Source of the DNA: Herbaspirillum sp. meg3
Lineage (GTDB): Bacteria > Pseudomonadota > Gammaproteobacteria > Burkholderiales > Burkholderiaceae_D
Assembly: GCF_002257565.1 (NCBI RefSeq)
Contig: NZ_CP022736.1
Coordinates: 3,224,001-3,288,000, forward strand
Direction of reading: 5' to 3'
DNA length: 64,000 bases
Position numbers and translations under genes: made by a program. Each line of letters starts with the position of its first letter. Within the stretch, counting starts at the first letter, position 1. The notes under the pieces were generated by a model. It searched no databases, had not been told where the DNA came from, and saw only the letters and a list, made by a program, of their open reading frames with translations. Shown in pieces: positions 55,436-62,937 of this stretch.

Positions 55436-57199
55436 TTAGCCAATTCCCCGTATTGAGGTAATCAAAGGTGACTCCACTTGATCATAGATTAAGTGAATCT
55501 GAGATTTAGCTCTTGTTACACCTACATAGAAGAGTCGAGCAGCTTCCGCCAATTGCTCTTCATTCTTGTCGTAGCTACTGGGGAAAACCCCTTTCTCCAA
55601 TCCCAGCATGATCACAGCTTGAAATTCCAGTCCTTTCGAGCTATGTAGTGTCATCAAATTGAGTAGATCGGGGCTTTTCCCTTGATTACCAAATATCTCG
55701 ACGGTCGAAGCCTGGAGAGCGCCGCCCTTTGCGGCTGCAGTAATCAGATCATCTAGAATGTCTTTTTCATCAGCAAGCCCAGGCTCTTCTCGAAGTAAAT
55801 CATCCAGAACGTCGCGACGTAATACAGAAAGCCAGTGATGGAGAGAAAGCCCACCATCTCGCAACGAGAATAAGGTTGCGATTAAACGCTTGCGCGCCGC
55901 AAAGAATTCATTTTCTCTCGTGAGAGATTTTCTCAATCGTCTCCAAGCTTTGAGCAACTGAGAAAGAAATACTGTCCCTGTTTCCCAACCTCCGGCACAC
56001 CACTTGGCTACGTCAACAAGCCATTCAGTGAGGCGAGTTCGCTTGATTGGCGAGCCGTTGTCTAGTCGAAAGTAGTGCAAGCCCAGGGCGTCTGCTGCTT
56101 GTGCAATTGGTGCTCCTTCGTTAAGTGTTCGATAGAGAAAAGCGATATCGCCAGAAGTCCACGATGGATTGGCTGCAAGTATCTTTGGTACCAGCGTGCC
56201 TAAAGCATAATGTGCCTGCTCTTTCACGTTGCGTTTCAACCCCTGAATGACAATTTCGCCAGCGCGTCCATCATGAGAGACAAAAGATTCAGGATCCGGT
56301 AGGAGAGCCATTGATGCAGCGATAATTTTGTCTGCACAACGGTAATTCAACTTTAGCCTAATGGATTCGATCTGAGGCCGACTAGCCAATGCTCGTAAAA
56401 GACTTGGTTTTGCTCCAGTAAATCCATAAATAGATTGATCCGGATCTCCCACCGCGACTATTCGAGTTCCAGCACGAAGTAGCGCCAGTACAATTCGATG
56501 CAGCGGTAAGCCGAGATCCTGATATTCATCAATAACAATTACTGGATATTTGGCCCGCACAGCACGACGAACCCACTCGTGCTTTTCAACTAGCAGCAAA
56601 CCAGTGAGAACAAGCCCATCGAAGTCCATCAAGCCGTGCTTGGTGAGTAATGCCTCATAAGCTTCGATCACCATAGTCTCGCGCGCAGACGAGGCGCGCC
56701 AATCGTCACTCTCTTTATCAGGAATAGTACGTCGAAGTTTATCGCAAGCTATTCGAAACGAGTTGGTTGGAACCCCACCCAATTGCTCACTATAGGCATC
56801 AGAAAAAAATCTTCTCGCCTCTGCAGGTGTTGCAATAACGATCGGATTCGAAGCATCAAGGCCTGCCAATGCTGCGTATGGCGACACTAATTCCGTGAGA
56901 CAGAAGGAATGGACGGTAGAGAGCAAGAGGCCATCTCCGTCCTCTATACCAAGTCTATTTAACCTTGACCTCAGCTCCCCCACACAGGCATTGCTATAGG
57001 TAATGCAAGCCATTCGACGAGGGCGACGGATATCCTCAGCAAGTAAGCGTGCGATTTTTACAGTGATTGTCTTAGTCTTGCCGCTTCCTGGTCCAGCCAA
57101 AATAACGCAATTTTTCTTGGATTCGTATGCTTGCCACTGATCCGCGTTCTCTCGCAAGTCCTCCGCGGCCTTGAGATAAAGGTAGCCGGCAGAAGTCAT
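55436..57199 (-). CDS. gajB: Gabija protein GajB, UvrD-like helicase
   Basis: A 587-residue superfamily 1 helicase. All motifs are readable: Walker A in VILAGPGSGKTKT, DEYQD in VIVIDEYQDLG (motif II), GDPDQSIYGFTG (III), LKLNYRCADKI (IV), LMTLHSSKGLEFQAV (V) and LFYVGVTRAKSQIHLI (VI). GajB partners GajA in the Gabija anti-phage defence. Its ATG overlaps the gajA stop by four bases (ATGA), which indicates coupling. It is longer than Bacillus GajB (about 494 residues). An isolated DNA-repair helicase is the alternative, but the gajA neighbour argues against it. Confidence 0.88.
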   Translation of the reverse strand: MTSAGYLYLKAAEDLRENADQWQAYESKKNCVILAGPGSGKTKTITVKIARLLAEDIRRPRRMACITYSNACVGELRSRLNRLGIEDGDGLLLSTVHSFCLTELVSPYAALAGLDASNPIVIATPAEARRFFSDAYSEQLGGVPTNSFRIACDKLRRTIPDKESDDWRASSARETMVIEAYEALLTKHGLMDFDGLVLTGLLLVEKHEWVRRAVRAKYPVIVIDEYQDLGLPLHRIVLALLRAGTRIVAVGDPDQSIYGFTGAKPSLLRALASRPQIESIRLKLNYRCADKIIAASMALLPDPESFVSHDGRAGEIVIQGLKRNVKEQAHYALGTLVPKILAANPSWTSGDIAFLYRTLNEGAPIAQAADALGLHYFRLDNGSPIKRTRLTEWLVDVAKWCAGGWETGTVFLSQLLKAWRRLRKSLTRENEFFAARKRLIATLFSLRDGGLSLHHWLSVLRRDVLDDLLREEPGLADEKDILDDLITAAAKGGALQASTVEIFGNQGKSPDLLNLMTLHSSKGLEFQAVIMLGLEKGVFPSSYDKNEEQLAEAARLFYVGVTRAKSQIHLIYDQVESPLITSIRGIG

Positions 57200-59037
57200 C
57201 CTAATTTTTCCTGCATATAGTCCAGCGCAGATTTAATATACGGCGGACACACTTTGGAGCCTTTTTCCAGGAGCACCGATGCAAGCCTTTGGGCCATTCG
57301 CCCCTTTCCTATCGAGTCAATGTCCTTGAGAAATTGTGACGGATCGAGTTCTTCGGGAAACATCGCTAAGTCCGAAAAGCGCCCATGCATTTTTTTGTTG
57401 GTAGTTAGATCTTTGATCGCCGTCATAAAAATTATCTCCGCCCCCGCTCGGAAGAGATCGATTTCGAATGTGAATTTGTTCATGAAAACACCGTACTGTG
57501 GCGCGAGCTCCAGCACCTCCGAATAGGACGCTTTCTCCCATTCATCTTCACTCAACAGATCCCTCATGATCTGATTTACGACACGATTTTGTCCATAGCT
57601 GGTTTCAGTACCATTCTCGTCTGGATCCGCATCTTCCTGGCTAACATCTTCTGTCTTGGGATCGAAATCAGTCAGCACGACAAATGGAATATCAAGTCCC
57701 TTAGGACCCAGCAATCGCACGTAAGGCGAAAAGTTGGTACCAGCAATTGAGCAGACAGTAATGCCCATCGCGTCAAAATCCAGATCATCATCGTATAGCT
57801 TAGCTAGCGTCGGGAGTAAAAACTTTTCTGCATCGCCCTCTACTAAGATGACACCTTTCGAGAAAAACAACTCACCGCGGGTGACATCTATGTAACGCTC
57901 TAAATCTTCGCGATCGTTATCTTCAAGCTTGATGCCTTTGAGAGATCGTCCAATCGTATGTCCATCTCCAGCTAGCTCTCGCAGCACTACAATATTCGCA
58001 AGTGGTGCAACACTAGCAACATTGGGAGAATGCGTAGTAAGAAGAATACTGCGAGGACCAGAATCGGATTCAACTTCGTCACGCGTTTGCAGATAGTTTC
58101 GATAGATAAGCCGTTGCAAATGAGGATGCAGATGCGCCTCGGGTTCTTCGATTGCTAAGAAAGTATGTTGGCGCTCCCCCTCATCCACCAAGAATTGATG
58201 CTCTAAGTGCTTCAACGCAAGATACAAAACATTGGCAGAGCCAAGACTTGCTTCAGCCACGCCACGCCTACCACCGTCAATCATCATTTGTAGAGAACGG
58301 AGTAAACGCTCTGGCTCCGTAGGAGCAAATCCTAACGCGGTTTCAACAGCGTGCTTGTCACCCACCATGGTGGTGAGCTGGGTATTAACTTGACTCACAA
58401 CATCCGCAAGCTGGGGAAGTTCTGCAATTTTCAAAGTAGTCGAATGGACTTCGCCTGCGATCTCTTTAAGCGCTCTTGCATTGACAGTCTTTGCTGCACG
58501 GTCTAGCAGTGGGCGCAGTGGGGATCGAGACCAACGCGCGAGATCAGACTCCGCGTCACGTAAGGCAGGAAACAGATCCAGCGGCATCCATCGCCTCAGT
58601 TCATAACCAACTGAGTTCTCAGGTCGATCTCCTCCAAAAATAGTGAACTCATAATCAGCCTCACTTCGAGGCTCACCTTCAAGTCCCCCTGCTGGCTGAT
58701 AGCGATATGTGACCCGTGCAACCATAGGGTCTGGTTTTATCAGATGGTCCGCTAGCACCGCCAGCAAATCTTCGTTATCTGCAAAATCTCGAAACTCAAC
58801 CGACACTTCGATGACATCGTCTCGCTTCAACGGACGCTTGAGCCCGTCCCAAAAATCATCAAAACGCAGCTTACGCGCAGAATCTGGGAGCGTAGGATCA
58901 AGTACAAGTCGAAGCGCAAACAATAAATTGGTTTTTCCAACCTTATTCTCACCAAGGATTACGGCATGTTGTCCCAGCTGTATATTGAGATACTTGAAGT
59001 TTCTGAAATTCTTAATGACGATCCTACTAAGTCGCAT
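57196..59037 (-). CDS. gajA: Gabija protein GajA, OLD-family ATPase-TOPRIM nuclease
   Basis: A 613-residue protein. The ATPase domain has Walker A in GENKVGKTNLL, Walker B in AIEEPEAHLHPHLQ and the H-loop in LLTTHSPNVAS. The C-terminal TOPRIM domain has the Glu of VILVEGDAEKFLLP and the DxD of VVLTDFDPKTED. GajA nicks DNA under nucleotide control and forms a complex with GajB. The length and domain order match GajA (about 578 residues in Bacillus). I start at 59037, preceded by GAGGA, instead of an ATG 36 bases upstream. It is divergent from the 687-residue nuclease-like gene. Confidence 0.88.
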   Translation of the reverse strand: MRLSRIVIKNFRNFKYLNIQLGQHAVILGENKVGKTNLLFALRLVLDPTLPDSARKLRFDDFWDGLKRPLKRDDVIEVSVEFRDFADNEDLLAVLADHLIKPDPMVARVTYRYQPAGGLEGEPRSEADYEFTIFGGDRPENSVGYELRRWMPLDLFPALRDAESDLARWSRSPLRPLLDRAAKTVNARALKEIAGEVHSTTLKIAELPQLADVVSQVNTQLTTMVGDKHAVETALGFAPTEPERLLRSLQMMIDGGRRGVAEASLGSANVLYLALKHLEHQFLVDEGERQHTFLAIEEPEAHLHPHLQRLIYRNYLQTRDEVESDSGPRSILLTTHSPNVASVAPLANIVVLRELAGDGHTIGRSLKGIKLEDNDREDLERYIDVTRGELFFSKGVILVEGDAEKFLLPTLAKLYDDDLDFDAMGITVCSIAGTNFSPYVRLLGPKGLDIPFVVLTDFDPKTEDVSQEDADPDENGTETSYGQNRVVNQIMRDLLSEDEWEKASYSEVLELAPQYGVFMNKFTFEIDLFRAGAEIIFMTAIKDLTTNKKMHGRFSDLAMFPEELDPSQFLKDIDSIGKGRMAQRLASVLLEKGSKVCPPYIKSALDYMQEKLG

Positions 59038-59217
59038 GAAACATTCCTCTTTTGTTAGTTCTTCTCTCAGCAATCGATGACATGCTGCCCCTAATATGGC
59101 GTTTGCTTAGAAGCAAATATATTTTCCCGACAAATCTTACCGCTAAATCTGTTTAGCCTTCAAAGCTAGAAATAGATATTTGAAGTTATCTACGTACACA
59201 AAAATCGACTATATAAA

Positions 59218-61281
59218 ATGAAGAAAAAGAAAATTGACTCCTTCCCTCGATTTAAGTTGTTTCGCGAAATTGTAGAAATAGCGAGACAACGCTCTGCCCC
59301 TGAAGGAACATATTTTCTTGACCATAAGGTGGCGTATGAAGCAATAAGAAAAATCTTCGAGCCAGAAGATCAGTCTTCTGAGGACAATATTTTTTCTGAG
59401 AGAGAAGATCAGCTTGGCCTAGTAGCCATAGAGATCACAATTTCTTCTACATTGACAAGCACCAATTCAGAATTTTATTTTGAGCTGGCCCATACGTTGC
59501 GCGACGCGATCCGCCCACTCAAAACAACACCATTATTTACCTTGAGCGATGAGCGCTGGATAGAGGCACTACGTATCGCGATTGTCTACTTGGAGAACAA
59601 AGATCCGCAGTCCACTAGTCCGTTCAAACACAGTCACCGTCACATCACGTTTGCCCACGCAGTCCGTTTCTTTCGTCGCAAAAATATTAATTTTCCTGTA
59701 GTCGGCGACAAAGCACAAATTCACCAAAAATCTGTAACTGACATGATCGTTGAACTGGTATATCGTCCTCTTGCCGCACTGGGGGATGTTGGCAGCATGA
59801 CTGCGATCAACGCACAACTAATGGGTAGATATGATCTTTCTTTGCAAAGAGTTCGGATGCACCCAACTCCGGACGCCATGGGTCGCAAAATGGATAGATC
59901 ACTCCCCTTTGGCTATTTATATCGATTGGGAATCAGAACACTAGGTCGACGACGCGACATAGTACTTCCCAAAAAAATGCTGGACTCATTGACGGATGCT
60001 CTCGTTAGCCTTGCTGCGCTCTATGACGTCGAGCCGTTCTCTATTTATGATTTCATGTTCCCGCCGCTCAGGCAACGTAGCTTAGAAGTATTGAGAGATG
60101 TCGCCATATACGACGAGATCTTTACCGTTCCTCAATGCCACCCTGATCTAATTGAGGATCTTCTCGGCCATCTATTTAAAAATATATTTAACCGAGAGTT
60201 GTTCAAGGATATCGATTGGCATGTGAACGATGCCGTAGAATTTTGGAACTTATTGGTTAAAATTCTTCCACCCAATGGCTCTTCGTTGTTCATTAAAAAT
60301 TCTGAGTTAAATCAACTTCTTACCCAACGAATCGGACCGTCAGCAGCCGAAAAATTACTTGCGGGATTCATTTTGCAAAAACCTAATTCGGCATATAGGT
60401 TGCCCACTGATGCCGGCACTGCAAACACCCGCGAATGCGCATTGGCAGAAGCTACGAATGACAGGGTATGGATTGCGCCCCTGCCTTTTATAGGCCCAGC
60501 ATTTTTTTCAAGGTTGGTAACCTTATGTGGGCGTATCGATCAGTCGGTCCATGAGCAAATCGGGAAGAATTTCGAAGAGCGTCTTTATGAGCGAATGCAG
60601 AACGTCGGTATTTCTTGCATACGAGGAAATATCGGTACATCAAAGAAAATTCTTGGGGAAGCAGATCTTATTCTTGAGACCCCGGAAACAATTGTTTTAT
60701 TTGAACAAAAAAAGAAGGGACTTAGCCGGAGCACAAATGCAGGAAATGACTTACAGCTAGCGGCAGATTTGGCACGTGGAGCGATTCATGCAGTTAACCA
60801 ACTCGGAAAACTAGAAGCGCTTCTAGTCGAGACAGGGAAATTAATGTTTGTCGACGGTACTGAACTACACCGTGGAGGGCGTCGAATTATTAAAGTAGTC
60901 GTGTCGCTTGCAGATCACGGTGGCCTCCATGATTCAGCAGTCTTCCGCAACATGCTGGATTCGCTTAGAGGAGCCATACTTACTGGAAATCGAAAACTTA
61001 CGATCGACCAAGAGCGCTCGCTAGAAGTAGCGAATAAAGAACTCGATATCCTGCAAAAACACTACTTACGATTTGAGGAACTTAAAGAGGTTGGAGCGCA
61101 AAATAGTTTTGGCGATAACGTCATATTTCACAATATCTACTTTATTGAGCACTTACTAAAATGCATCCAGGATCCCGAGGAACTTATTTCTGAACTACTC
61201 CGAGGCCATCGAACAATTACGGGAACAAGAGATGCTTTCGTCGATTTCGCTTTTTTCCAACCGTCGAAACAAAGATCATAG
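59218..61281 (+). CDS. Large protein with a C-terminal PD-(D/E)xK-like motif, unknown, candidate defence effector
   Basis: A 687-residue protein I cannot assign to a known family. The N-terminal 450 residues are helical and have no recognised motif; LPFGYLYRLGIRTLGRRRD is one conspicuous basic stretch. Around residues 480-502, GEADLILETPE...IVLFEQKKKGL fits a PD-(D/E)xK nuclease core: Asp, then strand and ExK. This suggests DNA or RNA cleavage. It is divergent from gajA with only 180 bases between, so shared regulation is possible. No good Shine-Dalgarno stands before the ATG at 59218. Its AT-rich composition and position in the island point to a defence role (inference). Confidence 0.65.
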   Translation: MKKKKIDSFPRFKLFREIVEIARQRSAPEGTYFLDHKVAYEAIRKIFEPEDQSSEDNIFSEREDQLGLVAIEITISSTLTSTNSEFYFELAHTLRDAIRPLKTTPLFTLSDERWIEALRIAIVYLENKDPQSTSPFKHSHRHITFAHAVRFFRRKNINFPVVGDKAQIHQKSVTDMIVELVYRPLAALGDVGSMTAINAQLMGRYDLSLQRVRMHPTPDAMGRKMDRSLPFGYLYRLGIRTLGRRRDIVLPKKMLDSLTDALVSLAALYDVEPFSIYDFMFPPLRQRSLEVLRDVAIYDEIFTVPQCHPDLIEDLLGHLFKNIFNRELFKDIDWHVNDAVEFWNLLVKILPPNGSSLFIKNSELNQLLTQRIGPSAAEKLLAGFILQKPNSAYRLPTDAGTANTRECALAEATNDRVWIAPLPFIGPAFFSRLVTLCGRIDQSVHEQIGKNFEERLYERMQNVGISCIRGNIGTSKKILGEADLILETPETIVLFEQKKKGLSRSTNAGNDLQLAADLARGAIHAVNQLGKLEALLVETGKLMFVDGTELHRGGRRIIKVVVSLADHGGLHDSAVFRNMLDSLRGAILTGNRKLTIDQERSLEVANKELDILQKHYLRFEELKEVGAQNSFGDNVIFHNIYFIEHLLKCIQDPEELISELLRGHRTITGTRDAFVDFAFFQPSKQRS

Positions 61282-61454
61282 GTGCGACTAATAGCTTTAG
61301 GGGAGTATAGATTTGATTCCATTCTCTGGGCATTCAGCGCGAAGCTGAGAAATGTCGTTTAACGTGTCGCGAAATGCGATTTTTCTTGAAGTTTGCGTTT
61401 TACTATTCTGACAAATAGCTTGCCTACCAACACAACTAAAACCGAGGTCAAAGC

Positions 61455-61511
61455 ATGCATCAACATATCGATATCGAACGTTTAATCAGAAACTCTGAGA
61501 GTGCCATATGA
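61455..61511 (+). CDS. 18-codon leader ORF coupled to the membrane protein gene
   Basis: An ORF with a good GAGG eight bases before its ATG. It encodes MHQHIDIERLIRNSESAI and stops with TGA overlapping the downstream ATG (ATGA). An in-frame stop stands just before it, at 61437, so it is not the end of a longer gene. Ribosomes finishing it could reinitiate on the membrane protein gene. Confidence 0.4.
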   Translation: MHQHIDIERLIRNSESAI

Positions 61512-62299
61512 TGGAAGAGACGGTAGACAAAATCTCAATCACAAAAGAGTCGAAGCTCAACATACTTTCTCTTCTGTCTCTATTTTTTGTGACAATCGGC
61601 TCACTCTATCTATTCGGATACTGGTCTTCATTTCACGTTAATATCCTTGAGTATGTGGGGCTTTCAGATATCGTAAAATCCACCATAATTCCTATTGGAA
61701 CAAGTTTTATGGCCATGATAGTTGGCGCCGCCGGTGGCCAAATTTTGGCAATTAAAGCTCGCCCCTCAGACGACTCGGATACCAAGCTCAGTTTGGACAT
61801 CCGCGCAATACTTTTCATCCGAAAATATTCAGAGATATTTTCGGCCAGTATATTAGTGGGTGGTTTCTTTTTGTTGAGAGAAGGCCCGCCTTCCCTATGG
61901 CCCGCGATTTCTCTTATCTTCGCAGTTCCATTTAGATTTTGGGCTATGGCATACATACGTAGCCGCTTTCATTGCTCATTAGCCCAAATCAATATCCTCT
62001 CTGTGGCTCTCTTTGTTCTTCCAATGCTACCAATAGCGGCCTATGGGATCGGTAGAATTAATGCCGAAAACATCCTTGAGGGAAAAAAATTTCAGTACGT
62101 AGTTGATTCTTCTACCAGTGCTCCACTCATGGCATTGAGATTTTTAGGTCACACTGGAGACTTTATTTTCTGCTGGGATCCAACAAAGAAAACACTACTT
62201 ATAAACAAGTTTGACGGGGCAAAATCACTTGTATTGAAGAATTTTGTTAGCACCGAAAGAACTGAGACTGTCGCACCAGAAAATAGCAAAGAGAAATAA
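61508..62299 (+). CDS. Membrane protein of unknown function, candidate defence-associated
   Basis: A 263-residue protein with about five hydrophobic segments: LNILSLLSLFFVTIGSLYLFG, a segment around TIIPIGTSFMAMIVGAAGG, SEIFSASILVGGFFLL, WPAISLIFAVPFRFWAMAYI and INILSVALFVLPMLPIAAYG. The last 90 residues are soluble and probably face one side as a separate domain. No family is recognised. It is in the same orientation as the nuclease-like gene, 226 bases downstream. A membrane effector that disrupts the cell membrane upon phage infection would be a conceivable role, but nothing here proves it. The start could also be the second ATG (61511). Confidence 0.65.
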   Translation: MMEETVDKISITKESKLNILSLLSLFFVTIGSLYLFGYWSSFHVNILEYVGLSDIVKSTIIPIGTSFMAMIVGAAGGQILAIKARPSDDSDTKLSLDIRAILFIRKYSEIFSASILVGGFFLLREGPPSLWPAISLIFAVPFRFWAMAYIRSRFHCSLAQINILSVALFVLPMLPIAAYGIGRINAENILEGKKFQYVVDSSTSAPLMALRFLGHTGDFIFCWDPTKKTLLINKFDGAKSLVLKNFVSTERTETVAPENSKEK

Positions 62300-62400
62300 T
62301 TCCGTAACGATGACAATGAAGCCAAAGCACCTTTTGATTAAGATAACAGCGACGAAGTCGGTATCTTTGATATGGGCGAACGATTTCTCACCTATAAAAC

Positions 62401-62436
62401 AAAAAAGCTCGTGATCGGAATGGACCGATCACGAGC
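62401..62436 (-). terminator. Strong intrinsic terminator of the leftward cus operon
   Basis: Read leftward: GCTCGTGATCGG-TCCATT-CCGATCACGAGC, a 12-base perfect stem, followed by a T-tract. It ends the transcript through cusA and cusF and marks the ancestral side of the right island boundary. Confidence 0.9.
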
Positions 62437-62565
62437 GAGTCAGCCTTTCAGCTGAAGAGGAGATGTCAGATTCAACTTTACGGCTGGCTTCCGTTTTTAA
62501 CTATCGGGACTTTCCTTATTTTCAGTTGGCAACACCACCGAGTGGCGAGCACAACCTGCACCTGG

Positions 62566-62907
62566 CTACTTGGCCGGGCGAATGGCCGTCACCACCGGCG
62601 ACATACCGCTTCCCTTCAGATCAAACGACACTTGATCGCCGACTTTGACACCCTTGAGCAACTTCTCATTCGATACTTTGAAAGCCATGGTCATCGCCGA
62701 CCAGTTCAATTCCTTGATAGGTTGATGGGCAAGAATGATGGTGTTTTGTTTGGTATCAATATCTTTGACGACGCCAACGCCGTGAGCAACCTTCTCAGCC
62801 GAGTTACTCTTACCCATGTTCATGTTTCCCATGTCTGCGGCGAAAACTGAGGCAGTGCCAATGAATGCAACGGCAGCGAAAGCAGCAGCGATAAAACGAT
62901 TTTTCAT
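62566..62907 (-). CDS. cusF: CusF-like periplasmic copper-binding protein
   Basis: A 113-residue metallochaperone. The signal peptide reads MKNRFIAAAFAAVAFIGTASV and ends at FAA. The mature protein carries the CusF copper site: His in ILAHQPIKELN, Trp in NWSAMTMAF with the two Met residues (MxM). An MGNMNMG segment precedes the domain. CusF delivers Cu(I)/Ag(I) to the CusBA pump. It lies 30 bases after the RND pump gene and shares its transcript. Confidence 0.94.
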   Translation of the reverse strand: MKNRFIAAAFAAVAFIGTASVFAADMGNMNMGKSNSAEKVAHGVGVVKDIDTKQNTIILAHQPIKELNWSAMTMAFKVSNEKLLKGVKVGDQVSFDLKGSGMSPVVTAIRPAK

Positions 62908-62937
62908 GATGAATTTCCTTTCAGATTAAAAGATAAA

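Larger units (their letters stand above)
48150..62400. mobile_element. Genomic island: recombinase-trio element with Gabija and probable novel defence cargo
   Basis: The left boundary is sharp at the broken oxidase gene. The right boundary is not sharp and lies between the membrane protein stop (62299) and the terminator at 62401. The island DNA is visibly AT-richer than its flanks. It codes for three tyrosine recombinases, two coiled-coil proteins, a PIN-like protein, GajB, GajA, a PD-(D/E)xK-like protein and a membrane protein. The recombinase operon resembles Tn554-like TnpA/B/C elements, recombinase-in-trio elements and gamma-mobile-trio (GMT) elements. Which of these it is cannot be settled here. 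Confidence 0.75.

Noticed and set aside
59203..59217. TATATA directly before the 687-residue gene as a -10 box
   Set aside because: It lies only two bases before the ATG, so transcription would begin inside the gene. No fitting -35 box was found.
62300..62400. 3' remnant of the multicopper oxidase at the right island end
   Set aside because: All three forward frames were read for a copper-ligand HCH-type motif or the usual C-terminal segments; none was found.
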